Origin: DASZPL01 sp035550315 | GTDB lineage: Bacteria; Actinomycetota; Actinomycetes; JAFAQI01 | DNA length: 34,317 nt | Reading direction: 5' to 3' | Assembly (NCBI GenBank): GCA_035550315.1 | Contig: DASZPL010000121.1 | Span: 1 to 34,317 of the forward strand | Shown here: piece by piece, positions 21,983 to 30,306 of the stretch | Layout: the number at the start of each line of letters is the position of its first letter | How positions within the stretch are numbered: the first letter of the stretch is position 1 | Notes under the pieces: model-generated | The model's database searches: none | Told to the model about the DNA's origin: nothing | Seen by the model: only the letters and a program-made list of their open reading frames with translations | Made by a program: the position numbers and the translations under genes

Positions 21983-22855
21983 ATGAGGAGGGCACTAGGC
22001 GTCGCCACATCCGCGGCGATCGTTCTGGTTGGTAGTGGAGCCACGGCGGCGATCAGCGCACCGAATGCGCCCGCCGCGCACGCGAGCACGCCGCATCTCG
22101 CGGTCACCGCTTCGAAGGGAAGCTTCAAGGTGACCGGCCCGACGTCATTCGCCGCGGGACGGGTCGCGTTCTCGCTGCACGCGGTCGGCAAGGAGCGCGA
22201 AACCGCGTTCATGTCGTTCAAGAAGGGCTATGGCCTGAAGGACCTGCGGGCCGACCTGGAAACGTTGGGCGAGTCCGACCACGTGAGCAAGTCGGGGCTG
22301 CGCCACCTCAACCGCGCGATCAACCACACTCACCTGTGGGGCGGCCTCGACGCGATTGCTGGCCAGACGTTGCGCGGCACGGTCGTGCTGCCGAAGGCCG
22401 GCACCTACTACATCGTCGACGACAGCAACGCGGTACCGTCGCACGCCCAAAAGCTCAAGGTGACGGGCCCTGCGGTGCACCGCGCCAAGCCGCACTCGGA
22501 CGCGACCGTGACCGCGCTGACGGCGGTCCGGTTCGGCGGCGCCAAGGTGCTGCCGGCCCACGGCACGATCACCTTCCGCAACAAGTCGACGGAGTCGCCG
22601 CACTTCCTCGACCTGATCCAGGTCCAGCCAGGCACCACCAAGAAGGACGTGCTGAACGCCTTCACCAGCAACGCTGGACCGGCGCCGTTCCTCGGGGCGC
22701 AGGCCGGCACGGACGTGCTGGGTAAGGGCCTGTCGCAGACGCTCAGCTACAAGCTGCCGAAGGGCACGTACGCCGAGGTCTGCTTCTTCCCGGACCCGAA
22801 GACCGGGATGCCGCATGCCTTCATGGGCATGATCCGGATCGTCACCCTCAAGTAG
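21983..22855 (+). CDS. secreted cupredoxin-like protein
   Basis: This exported protein has 290 residues and a signal peptide (about residues 1-33, ending near SAPNAPAAHA). It looks like two beta-sandwich units. The second (about 172-290) keeps a type 1 copper pattern: H207 (SPHFLDLIQV), C267 (YAEVCFFPD), H278 (GMPHAFMGM) and M281/M283. The first unit has the beta pattern but not the copper residues. ATG 21983 has GGGGAGG four bases before it, so it is preferred over ATG 21959. It is followed after 68 bases, across a strong hairpin, by a multicopper oxidase on the same strand. It may deliver electrons or copper to that enzyme; this is inference. Low similarity to known plastocyanins is expected. 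Confidence 0.72.
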   Translation: MRRALGVATSAAIVLVGSGATAAISAPNAPAAHASTPHLAVTASKGSFKVTGPTSFAAGRVAFSLHAVGKERETAFMSFKKGYGLKDLRADLETLGESDHVSKSGLRHLNRAINHTHLWGGLDAIAGQTLRGTVVLPKAGTYYIVDDSNAVPSHAQKLKVTGPAVHRAKPHSDATVTALTAVRFGGAKVLPAHGTITFRNKSTESPHFLDLIQVQPGTTKKDVLNAFTSNAGPAPFLGAQAGTDVLGKGLSQTLSYKLPKGTYAEVCFFPDPKTGMPHAFMGMIRIVTLK

Positions 22856-22867
22856 GTTTCGCTAGCC

Positions 22868-22907
22868 GATCCCGGCGCCTCGGTTCCACCACCGAGGCGC
22901 CGGGATC
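22868..22907 (+). terminator. 17-bp perfect hairpin between cupredoxin and multicopper oxidase genes
   Basis: GATCCCGGCGCCTCGGT (22868-22884) pairs exactly with ACCGAGGCGCCGGGATC (22891-22907) around a six-base loop TCCACC. No T-run follows, as is usual for high-GC actinomycete terminators. It starts 12 bases after the cupredoxin stop and ends 16 bases before the multicopper oxidase GTG, so it either ends the first transcript or protects its 3' end and lowers expression of the second gene. Confidence 0.8.
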
Positions 22908-22923
22908 ACCTCATGGGGGAATC

Positions 22924-25026
22924 GTGACCACGACCAGACTCGACCGTCACTGGCGGCTGATCGCCGCCGGCTGCGTGCTGGTCGCGACCGCCGGTTACGC
23001 CGCTCTGGCGCAGCCGGCCGCAGCGGATTCCCAGGGCGTCGTCCTGGGCCACGTACCGAGCACGACGGCGCCGATCTCGGCGACCATCGTGATCGGCCAC
23101 AACGCCCTCGTGCACGGCTACCAGACGAAGGTCGTCACGATCTCGCAGGGTGGCAGCCTCAACGTCGTCAACGAAGACGACATGCAACACACGGTGACGA
23201 CGGTCGGCTTGAAGAGCGATGGCTTGCCGCTGTTCGACAAGTTCGTGTCCCCCGGCTCGACCACGTCGATCCCGGCGGCCAGCCAGCTCGCGCCCGGCCG
23301 CTACGACTTCTACTGCCGCTTTCACCCCAGTTCGATGCGCGGCACGCTCGTCGTCGAGGGCACGACCGGCGACGGTGGCGGCGGACCGGCGCCGCTGACC
23401 TATGAGCAGCCGCTGCAGTTGCCGAAGGTGCTGACCGGCTCGCACATCACGATCCCCGTGAAGCCGGCGGACGTCCGCGTGCTGCCGCACGGACCGAAGA
23501 CCCGGATGTGGACCTTCGGCGGCAGCTATCCCGGCCCGACGATCGAGCGGCCGGTCGGCAAGGACACCCGCGTCACCTACGTCAACCGGCTGCCGAAGTC
23601 GGCCGGCTCGATCACCGTGCACCTGCACGGTGATCACCACCCGTGGCAGGACGACGGTCAGCCGACCCGCTTCCTGATCCGGCATGGCGACCGGCGCACA
23701 TATGACTATCCGCTGACCGACGGCGGCAAGGCCGAGCCGGTCGCGTTCGACTGGTACCACGACCACCGAATGAATGCGACCGCCCGCAACAACTGGCACG
23801 GGCTGCAAGGCATGTTCATCACCCACAGCAAGGCCGAACGCACGCTCCGGCTGCCGGCGGGCAAGTACGACGTGCCGCTGATGGTGTCGGATCGCAGCTT
23901 CACCAAGCACAACCAGCTCACCGACCCGTACCGCGGCCGGCGAATGTCGATGCACGGCATGACCGGGCCAACCGCGCCGCCCGGCGACGGCGTCGTCGGA
24001 CGGCAGGTGCTGGTCGACGGCCGGTTCGCGCCGTACTTCAAGGTGGCCACCCACCGCTACCGGCTGCGGCTGCTCAACTCGTCCACGTTCGAGACCTACG
24101 ACTTCGCCCTGTCCGACGGGCGGCCGTTCGTGCAGATCGGCACCGGCGACGGCCTGCTCCCCAAACCGGTTGTGCGACAGGACATCCTGCTCGGCCCGGC
24201 GCAGCGAGCCGACGTGATCGTCGACTTTCACGACGAGCTGCATAAGCGGGTGGTCCTGCAGAGCATCAGCAAGCCCACCGGCGCGCCCGTCGGCGTCGGC
24301 TCGCCGACGGCGTCGCTGATGCAGTTCCGGGTGACCCGAACCGCGACCGACCACTCCCGGATCCCTGCCAGCATGCCGCCGCCGAGGAAGATCCACGCGC
24401 CCAAGCACGTCTCGATGACGTGGCGCTTCGGACTCGGCGGCAACACCAAGACCGGCACCTACTGGACGATCAACGGCCGGCCGTTCAACCCCCATCGGGT
24501 CGACGTGAAGGTCCCGCTCGGCTCAACCCAGACCTGGCTGCTGAAGAACGTCAGCCCGATCACGCACTTCATCCACCTGCACGAAGAGCAGTGGCACACG
24601 ATCGCCGTCAACGGGAAGCGGCCACCGCCGTGGGAGCGGGGGCTCGAGGACACCTGGCGACTCGACCCCGGCGAGAGCATCAAAGTAGCGGCGAAGTTCA
24701 CCGACTACACCGGCGTCTTCATGCTCCACTGCCACATGCTCAACCACGAGGATGACGGGATGATGGCGCAGTTCGCGGTCGTCCGGCATCGCCATGACGC
24801 GCTCCCCCACGGCTACACCGACGGCACCAAGCGGCACCACGCCCACCACGCGATGGCCGCCGGGATGTCGATGCCGATGGGGCCGAGCGATGGATCCAGC
24901 GCAGCGGCGAGCAGTCGTTGGTCACAGGTCGTCGGCCGGTCGAGCCGCGCGGTCGGCCTCGAGCTCGTCGTGCTCGTGGCCGTCGTCGGCTGGCGCCGGT
25001 TGCGACGCCTCCGCGTTGCTCACTGA
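22924..25026 (+). CDS. membrane-anchored multicopper oxidase with N-terminal cupredoxin domain
   Basis: This exported copper oxidase has 700 residues. A signal peptide (11-35) is followed by an extra cupredoxin domain (about 50-146) with type 1 ligands H89, C131, H134 and M138. The three-domain oxidase core then carries the copper motifs HLHGDHH (233-239), WYHDH (277-281), HFIHLH (548-553) and HCHMLNHEDDGM (602-613). A His/Met-rich stretch (RHHAHHAMAAGMSMPMGP) precedes a C-terminal hydrophobic segment and RRLRRLR, a likely membrane anchor. GTG 22924 has GGGGGA before it. The core is CotA/laccase-like, so it may oxidise Cu(I), Mn(II) or phenols; the Met-rich stretch slightly favours copper. 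The end overlaps the convergent exchanger gene by seven bases. The oxidase class is sure; the substrate is not. Confidence 0.93.
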   Translation: MTTTRLDRHWRLIAAGCVLVATAGYAALAQPAAADSQGVVLGHVPSTTAPISATIVIGHNALVHGYQTKVVTISQGGSLNVVNEDDMQHTVTTVGLKSDGLPLFDKFVSPGSTTSIPAASQLAPGRYDFYCRFHPSSMRGTLVVEGTTGDGGGGPAPLTYEQPLQLPKVLTGSHITIPVKPADVRVLPHGPKTRMWTFGGSYPGPTIERPVGKDTRVTYVNRLPKSAGSITVHLHGDHHPWQDDGQPTRFLIRHGDRRTYDYPLTDGGKAEPVAFDWYHDHRMNATARNNWHGLQGMFITHSKAERTLRLPAGKYDVPLMVSDRSFTKHNQLTDPYRGRRMSMHGMTGPTAPPGDGVVGRQVLVDGRFAPYFKVATHRYRLRLLNSSTFETYDFALSDGRPFVQIGTGDGLLPKPVVRQDILLGPAQRADVIVDFHDELHKRVVLQSISKPTGAPVGVGSPTASLMQFRVTRTATDHSRIPASMPPPRKIHAPKHVSMTWRFGLGGNTKTGTYWTINGRPFNPHRVDVKVPLGSTQTWLLKNVSPITHFIHLHEEQWHTIAVNGKRPPPWERGLEDTWRLDPGESIKVAAKFTDYTGVFMLHCHMLNHEDDGMMAQFAVVRHRHDALPHGYTDGTKRHHAHHAMAAGMSMPMGPSDGSSAAASSRWSQVVGRSSRAVGLELVVLVAVVGWRRLRRLRVAH

Positions 25027-26078
25027 CTGACGGCGACCAGTCCCACCACGCCGAGCGCGTAGAGCACCACGACCGCGATCGAGTCGACCCCGAGCCGGCC
25101 GATCCGGCGACTGGGCCGGGCGATGATGCCGGCGCCGTACACCGCGGTCAGCACGATGCCGAGGCCGCCGAGCCAGCTGTTCGCCGCACCTTGGTGTGGG
25201 AGCACGGGACGGCCGGCTACCAGGTCGGCGACGAGGAACAGGCAGACCTGGAAGGCGTTGCCGCCGAAGATGTCGCCGAAGGTCAGCTGGTAGTCGCCGA
25301 GCCGCACCGCCGCCAGGCCACTGCTGATCTCCGGCAGCGCCGTCACTAGCGCCAGGATGGTCGCGCCGAAGATGACGCCGTTGATGCCGGCGCGGTTCGC
25401 CAGCTCGTTGCCGCCGTCGGCGAGCACGACGCCGGCTCCCAATGTCAGCACCGAGGCCAGGCCGAAGATCGCCGCCACCCGCGCCGTGGATGCATCCGCA
25501 TGCGGCGGCGGCGCGGTCGGGTGCGCCTCGCGCCGCGACCGGCGGCCCGGATGGCTGGCCGGCGCCTCGGCCCGCCACGGTTGCTCCTTGCGCGCCCGGT
25601 TGAGCACGACCAGGCCGCCGGCCCACAACACAACGATCACAATGCTGGCCGGGCTCACCACGCCGCCAAGCCCGACCGACGGCCGCAGCAGGCCACCCGC
25701 GACGGTGACCGACACGGTGACCACAACGAGCAGCGCCTCGAAGACCGGCAGCAGCGACCCGGCCAGGTAGCTCAACGGCCGGTCGCCGCGGACCGCCGCA
25801 TCGCAGATCACCAGGACCAGGGTCTGCACGGCGACGCCGCCGATCAGGTTCCCGGACGCCAGTCCGAGGTCGCCCGAGGCCGCAGCCGACACCGTGATCG
25901 CCAGCTCGGGAAGGCTGCCGGCGATCGCGAGCAAGATGACGCCGCCGAGCGCCTCGCCGAGGTTCAGCCGGCGGTCGAGCGTGTCGGTCGCCGACGACAG
26001 CCGGATGCCGGCCAGCCAGGTCACCACCCCGGCCACGGCAAACACGACGAGCAGCAGCGGCGTGGACAGGCTGCTCAC
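25020..26078 (-). CDS. CaCA-family sodium/calcium exchanger-like protein
   Basis: This 352-residue membrane antiporter of the cation/Ca2+ exchanger superfamily has about ten segments. Two alpha-repeats hold the ion-binding acids: alpha-1 GEALGGVILLAIAGSLPELA (about residues 41-60, with the Glu of LPELA) and alpha-2 GVIFGATILALVTALPEIS (with the Glu of LPEIS), followed by GNLIGG and FGDIFGGNAF. A charged loop of about 40 residues (EAPASHPGRRSRREAHPTAP) parts the two halves. It starts at GTG 26078 inside the stop of the GH20 gene (4-base overlap), so the pair is translationally coupled, an unusual partnership. The exchanged ion (Ca2+, Na+, K+ or H+) is not certain. Confidence 0.9.
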   Translation of the reverse strand: MSSLSTPLLLVVFAVAGVVTWLAGIRLSSATDTLDRRLNLGEALGGVILLAIAGSLPELAITVSAAASGDLGLASGNLIGGVAVQTLVLVICDAAVRGDRPLSYLAGSLLPVFEALLVVVTVSVTVAGGLLRPSVGLGGVVSPASIVIVVLWAGGLVVLNRARKEQPWRAEAPASHPGRRSRREAHPTAPPPHADASTARVAAIFGLASVLTLGAGVVLADGGNELANRAGINGVIFGATILALVTALPEISSGLAAVRLGDYQLTFGDIFGGNAFQVCLFLVADLVAGRPVLPHQGAANSWLGGLGIVLTAVYGAGIIARPSRRIGRLGVDSIAVVVLYALGVVGLVAVSQ

Positions 26079-27706
26079 GGGTTCACCGTTGCCAGCAGGT
26101 GCAGGAACCCGGCGTACGACGCTGCCGGCCGCGGGGAGTCCCAGGACTTCTGCGCCACCACCGCAAGCCGCGGTCGGATGCCGGCCGCGGTCTGTGCCGT
26201 CGTCTCAGCCAGCGGACCCCAGACGGCGAGCATGTCGCCGAGCAGCCCCGGGGCATCCGCGGCGACGTGCTGTCGCGTAGTGACGAGGCCGGTTCGCAGC
26301 TCCTGGCCGTCGAACTCGTTGACCTGCCAGTTGCGGTAGACGGTCGCCATGTCGGCCTTGCCGGAGATGGGACCGACGTCGGCGGCGTAGTAGTTCGGGT
26401 ACCAGCCGGCGTTCAGGACGCGGTAGCCCCGGGCGAGCAGGGTGCCGGGTGAGACCGTCGGCAAGTCGCCGTCCACCGACGCACTGGTCCACCAGTCGAC
26501 CACGACGTCACGGTTGACCGGGACGACGCCGGTGCCGCCGAGCTGGTCGTTCCACACCCGCAGCGTCTTGTGGTGGGCACGCACGATTCCGTCGACCCAG
26601 TTGATGAATCCGTGGATCACGTCGGACTCGGTCGCGCCGACGCCGTACCTCGCGATCGCATAGGTGGCGAGTTGCGGGAACACGGCGTACTGGCCGAGTG
26701 GGAGGTACTCGTCGGCGCCGAGATCCCAGTAGCGGCCGGGGAACAGCGGCAGGTACTCGTCGAGGATGCGGCGGACGGCCCGCAGCGCGGCGGGCTTCGT
26801 GACGTCGAGCTTGTCGGTGAAGTACGCCGTCGGGTGCGCGGCGTCAATCAGGCCCAGCGGCTTCAGCTCCAGCGCCGGATGCTTGGCGAGGAACGCCGCC
26901 ATGTGACCGGGCATGTCGATCTCGGGCACGACCGTGATGTGCAGCCGCCGCGCCACCGCGACGATCCGAGCGATGTCGGCGCGATTCAGCGGCTGGTGGC
27001 CGACGACGTCCGGGTAACGCCGGCTGGTGATGCCCCAGCGCTGGTCGTCGGTCAGGTGCAGGTGCAGGACGTTGAGCTTGAGTCCGGCCATGAACCGCAG
27101 CTCGCGGACGATCCACTGTCGGGTGTAGGCGGTGCGGGCGACATCGAGCATCAGCCCCCGCTGCCGGTAGCGCGGCCAGTCGCGTGCGGTGCCGCGGGGC
27201 AGCCAGCGATGCTGCCGCAGCAGCTGGATCAGCGTCCGGCCGGCGTCGAAGAGCCCGGCTCGGGAGGATGCCGCGGCCGCCGCGGCCCGCCCGATCCGCA
27301 GCCGGTAGCCGTCCGCCGGGACATTCGGGACGGCACCGAGTCGCAGCCGGATGTCTCCTGGTCGGGCCCGCTGCGCCAAACCGAGGACGATGGGCAGCCG
27401 ACGGCCGATGACCGGGGACAGGTCATCGGCGAGCTCGCGGGCCTCCGCGCGCAACCCCGCCGCCGAGTGCCGCCCGATCACGATCCGGCTGCCCGGCACC
27501 AACCGCCACCGACCCGGCTCGCCGTGCCAGCGCTGCAGCGCAGGGATCGTCAGGGGCCGAGCGGCATGAGCACCACCGGCAAGAGCCGGCATCGCTGGCG
27601 ACGCGGCCGCGCCGCCGATGCAACCGAGCGCGGCGACCACGCCGAGTGCCACGGCAACCACGGCGGCCGGCCGGTCGGCTGCCGGCACGCGGCGGCCCGC
27701 TCTCAC
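26075..27706 (-). CDS. secreted GH20 beta-N-acetylhexosaminidase
   Basis: This exported glycoside hydrolase family 20 enzyme removes terminal N-acetylglucosamine (or -galactosamine) from chitin or wall oligosaccharides. It has 543 residues: a signal peptide (hydrophobic VVAVALGVVAALGCIGG, about 16-32), a GH20b-like alpha/beta domain (50-170), then the barrel with RGLMLDVAR (183-191), HLHLTDDQRWG (215-225), PEIDMPGH (261-268) and the catalytic pair D332-E333 (WDLGADEY). Start GTG 27706 is chosen because longer frames read through the divergent cyclase gene. A 16-bp palindrome lies 14-29 bases upstream of this start. It overlaps the exchanger gene by four bases. Distal aromatic residues (WNDQLGG, VVVDWWTSA) fit substrate binding. 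Chitin-derived or peptidoglycan substrates are both possible. Confidence 0.92.
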   Translation of the reverse strand: MRAGRRVPAADRPAAVVAVALGVVAALGCIGGAAASPAMPALAGGAHAARPLTIPALQRWHGEPGRWRLVPGSRIVIGRHSAAGLRAEARELADDLSPVIGRRLPIVLGLAQRARPGDIRLRLGAVPNVPADGYRLRIGRAAAAAASSRAGLFDAGRTLIQLLRQHRWLPRGTARDWPRYRQRGLMLDVARTAYTRQWIVRELRFMAGLKLNVLHLHLTDDQRWGITSRRYPDVVGHQPLNRADIARIVAVARRLHITVVPEIDMPGHMAAFLAKHPALELKPLGLIDAAHPTAYFTDKLDVTKPAALRAVRRILDEYLPLFPGRYWDLGADEYLPLGQYAVFPQLATYAIARYGVGATESDVIHGFINWVDGIVRAHHKTLRVWNDQLGGTGVVPVNRDVVVDWWTSASVDGDLPTVSPGTLLARGYRVLNAGWYPNYYAADVGPISGKADMATVYRNWQVNEFDGQELRTGLVTTRQHVAADAPGLLGDMLAVWGPLAETTAQTAAGIRPRLAVVAQKSWDSPRPAASYAGFLHLLATVNP

Positions 27707-27719
27707 CCGTGCAGCGTAG

Positions 27720-27735
27720 TGAGGAAATTTCCTCA
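27720..27735. promoter_or_regulatory. 16-bp perfect palindrome TGAGGAAATTTCCTCA
   Basis: The site reads the same on both strands. It lies 14 bases before the GH20 start codon and 58 before the diguanylate cyclase start, so it can control either or both. Its AGGAAA/TTTCCT core resembles operators of ROK-family repressors, such as the chitosan/sugar-responsive CsnR type in Streptomyces (from memory). That would fit control of an N-acetylglucosamine-releasing enzyme. No ROK gene is in the window. Direct copies of CGAATGGC flank the cyclase side (27747-27754 and 27773-27780). Confidence 0.7.
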
Positions 27736-27793
27736 AGCAGGTCACCCGAATGGCCGATATCGCGCGACAACACGAATGGCAGAGGTGAGCGCG

Positions 27794-29281
27794 ATGCGCA
27801 AGCGGGCTCAGTGGATCGTCGTGACCGCCGTCGCCGTCGGCGCAATTGCCGCAATTGCCGCAGTTGGCGTCGTGATCGCAAATCAGCAACACAGCACCCG
27901 CGAGGCCGACCTGCGGCGGTTCGACCAGCGGGCGCAGATCTCTGCGGCGCTGACACAGTCGCTGTTCGGCAGCCTCGCGACGCTGTCGACGGCCGACCTG
28001 GAGAACCGGTTCGGCGGCACCGCCGGACAGCTGCGGGGCCGGATCCATCACGTCATGGCCTCGACCAAGGCGCAAGCGACCCAAACCGTGAGCTATGTCG
28101 CGGTGCTCGACGACCAGGGCCGACTGCTGGCGAGCGGTGGCGCGACGCCACGGGCACTCGGTGCAACCCGGCTCGGCAGTGACACCACGATGACCGACGT
28201 GCAGCCGACGGCGCACGGGCCGGCGATCGGCTATATCGCACGGTTCCCACTGCCTGACGGCGGACAGCGCGTGCTCATCGAGGGCGTGCCGGTGCAGACC
28301 CTGCGGACCTGGCTCAACGCATACCTCGCGAAGCTCCCCAACCCTGACGAGTCAGAGCTCCGCCTCACCGACAGCAATGGCCGACTGCTCGCGCACACGC
28401 TGCCGCCGAACGCTCAACAAGCCGCGGTTGGTGGGGACACCGTCAGCACGTCGGTGCCGGTCCCGACCACCGACTGGCGGTTGCGGCTCACGGCACCCCG
28501 ATCCCTGGCGCTTCCCAGCAACCAGTGGCTCTACTGGCTGCCGTGGGTGTTGTTGGCCGCACTCGGCGCGAGCGCGGTCGCCGCGCTGCTGCTCTACCGA
28601 CGCCTGGTCCGCACCGCCAGTCGCGAACGCCGGGCCTACGCCGAGCTGGACGAGAACCGGCAACAGCTAGCCGCGCTGGTCGGAGTCCTCGAGGAGATCG
28701 CGGATTGCGACTCGTTGACCGGGCTATGGAACCGCCGCCGGTTCGACCGCGAGCTGGGCAACCAGATCGCGCGGTGCCGGCGCCTTGGCGAGTCGGCCGC
28801 ACTGCTCATCCTCGATGTCGACGGCTTCAAGCACATCAACGACACGTTCGGGCACTCCCGCGGCGACGAAGCGTTGCGGGCGATCGCGCACGCCTTGACG
28901 GCTCGGCTCCGCGAGACCGATGGCGCCGCCCGGATTGGCGGCGACGAGTTCGCCGTGTTGCTCGTCGGTACTGCGCCCGACGACGCGCGCCGGCTGGCGG
29001 GCGAGTTGTCCGACGAGTTGACGGCGATCAGCCGGACCGAGGCCCAGGGCCTGCCGGTGTCGATGAGTGTGGGCGTGGCACTGCTCGACGCGGCCACCGC
29101 CGACGCCGCGGCCGCATTCGACGCCGCGGATCGAGACATGTACACCGACAAGGCCCGGCGCCAGCCGGCCCTTCGCGAGCAGTTGCCGCGGCAACGGTTC
29201 GACGCCGACGAGCCGGCCATCGACTTCGTCGCGGCTCCGACGCCACCACTCGAAGGGATCATCGCCTCACCCTGGGTGTAG
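27794..29281 (+). CDS. membrane diguanylate cyclase (GGDEF) with extracellular sensor
   Basis: This 495-residue protein makes c-di-GMP. A membrane segment (7-29) is followed by an extracellular sensor domain (about 35-243; beta-rich, Cache/sCache-like, for example VSYVAVLDDQGRLLASGG), a second membrane segment (245-268), a short coiled linker (273-302) and the GGDEF domain (303-457). The signature GGDEF is at 382-386, with the inhibitory I-site R373-E-T-D376 at standard spacing and DVDGFKHIND at 341-350, so it should be active and feedback-inhibited. ATG 27794 has AGAGGTG before it. The next two genes on this strand (HATPase and SpoIIE phosphatase) follow within 65 and 6 bases, so this is the first of a signalling cassette. 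Confidence 0.93.
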   Translation: MRKRAQWIVVTAVAVGAIAAIAAVGVVIANQQHSTREADLRRFDQRAQISAALTQSLFGSLATLSTADLENRFGGTAGQLRGRIHHVMASTKAQATQTVSYVAVLDDQGRLLASGGATPRALGATRLGSDTTMTDVQPTAHGPAIGYIARFPLPDGGQRVLIEGVPVQTLRTWLNAYLAKLPNPDESELRLTDSNGRLLAHTLPPNAQQAAVGGDTVSTSVPVPTTDWRLRLTAPRSLALPSNQWLYWLPWVLLAALGASAVAALLLYRRLVRTASRERRAYAELDENRQQLAALVGVLEEIADCDSLTGLWNRRRFDRELGNQIARCRRLGESAALLILDVDGFKHINDTFGHSRGDEALRAIAHALTARLRETDGAARIGGDEFAVLLVGTAPDDARRLAGELSDELTAISRTEAQGLPVSMSVGVALLDAATADAAAAFDAADRDMYTDKARRQPALREQLPRQRFDADEPAIDFVAAPTPPLEGIIASPWV

Positions 29282-29346
29282 CGCGGCGCGGCATCCCGTA
29301 GGCCATACTGTCGCCCACCACACGGGGGCGGAAGGGGCCAGAGGGT

Positions 29347-30300
29347 TTGGCGGGCGTGCGGCTGCATCTGGCGAGCGAAGCGGCGTCGGCTGCCCGGGCC
29401 CGAGCGTGGCTGGCCGAGCAACTGCCGGAGTGGTCGGACGCGTCGGTCTCGACCGCCGAGCTGCTCGTCTCGGAGCTGGTCACCAACGCGGTGCTGCACG
29501 CCCATGGGCGAATCGAGGTGACCGCCGATTGGGAGGGCAGCAGCATCACGGTCGACGTGATCGACCGGTGGCCGTCGCGACCGGTGCGGAAGGCCTACGG
29601 GCCGGATGCCGCGACCGGGCGCGGACTGTTCTTGCTCGAGCAGCTCGCGGAAGCATGGGGCGTGCGCGAGCAAGCCGACCGGAAGGCGGTGTGGTTCCGG
29701 CTCAGCGACCGGGAAGCCGCCGTCGACGACGCGATGCCGGATCTGGACGCGTGGGCCGAGCTGGGCGGATGGCCCGACCTCGAGCCGGGCACCGACGCGC
29801 AAGGTGTCCCGCGTCGCCATGGGCAGATCGAGGTGCAGCTGCGCGGCTTGCCGGTCGCGGTGTACGTCGCAGCCGAGGAGCACCATGACGCGCTCATCCG
29901 GGAACTGTCGCTGCTGCTCGCCGCCGGCCGCGGTCCGCACGTCTCGGGTCGGCTACTCGAACTGGCTGCCGACCTGGTCCGCCGGTTCAAGGGGTTCAAC
30001 CAGCGGCGTACCGCCCAAGTCGAGATGGCGCGGCGCGCCAACCAGCCGACCGTAGATGTCACCGAGATGTTTTCCCCCGACGAGCTGGACGACGTGCAAC
30101 TCGTCGCCGCGGAGCTCGAGGAGGTGGATCGGCTCGCCGAGCAGGCGCCGCTTCTCACCCAGCCCGCGCTCCCGGAGGTGCGGGCAATGCGCCGGTGGTA
30201 CAGCGAGGAGGTCGCCCGGCAGTTGCGGGGCTTGGCACCGACGCCGTGGTCGTACCGGAACGAAGTCGCCACTCCGACCGCCAGCGGCAACGAGCGGTAA
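29347..30300 (+). CDS. HATPase (anti-sigma-type) protein with extra C-terminal domain
   Basis: This 317-residue protein has an N-terminal HATPase_c domain of the SpoIIAB/RsbW type (1-125). Its N-box is SELVTNAVLHAHGRI, G1 is VDVIDRWPS and G2 is TGRGLFLLEQLAEAWG. Anti-sigma kinases of this sort are normally 130-160 residues, but here a further 180 or so residues follow: a linker, a strand-helix segment QIEVQLRGLPVAVYVAAEEH with HDALIRELSLLLAAG, and a long helical C-terminus (VRRFKGFNQRRTAQVEMARR ... WYSEEVARQLRGLAPTPWSY). I recall similar tails near SpoIIE phosphatases in other actinomycetes but know no function. TTG 29347 has GAGGG before it; GTG 29356 is also possible. It probably binds a sigma factor or an anti-sigma antagonist, to be released by the next gene's phosphatase. 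Confidence 0.85.
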   Translation: MAGVRLHLASEAASAARARAWLAEQLPEWSDASVSTAELLVSELVTNAVLHAHGRIEVTADWEGSSITVDVIDRWPSRPVRKAYGPDAATGRGLFLLEQLAEAWGVREQADRKAVWFRLSDREAAVDDAMPDLDAWAELGGWPDLEPGTDAQGVPRRHGQIEVQLRGLPVAVYVAAEEHHDALIRELSLLLAAGRGPHVSGRLLELAADLVRRFKGFNQRRTAQVEMARRANQPTVDVTEMFSPDELDDVQLVAAELEEVDRLAEQAPLLTQPALPEVRAMRRWYSEEVARQLRGLAPTPWSYRNEVATPTASGNER

Positions 30301-30306
30301 GCACGG

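Noticed and set aside
26570..27793. 408-residue upstream extension of the diguanylate cyclase
   Set aside because: It is antisense to the GH20 enzyme; ATG 27794 has a ribosome site and a signal-anchor directly after it.
27707..28216. N-terminal extension of the GH20 gene
   Set aside because: It overlaps the start of the divergent cyclase gene on the other strand and lacks a signal peptide; GTG 27706 is followed by a normal one.
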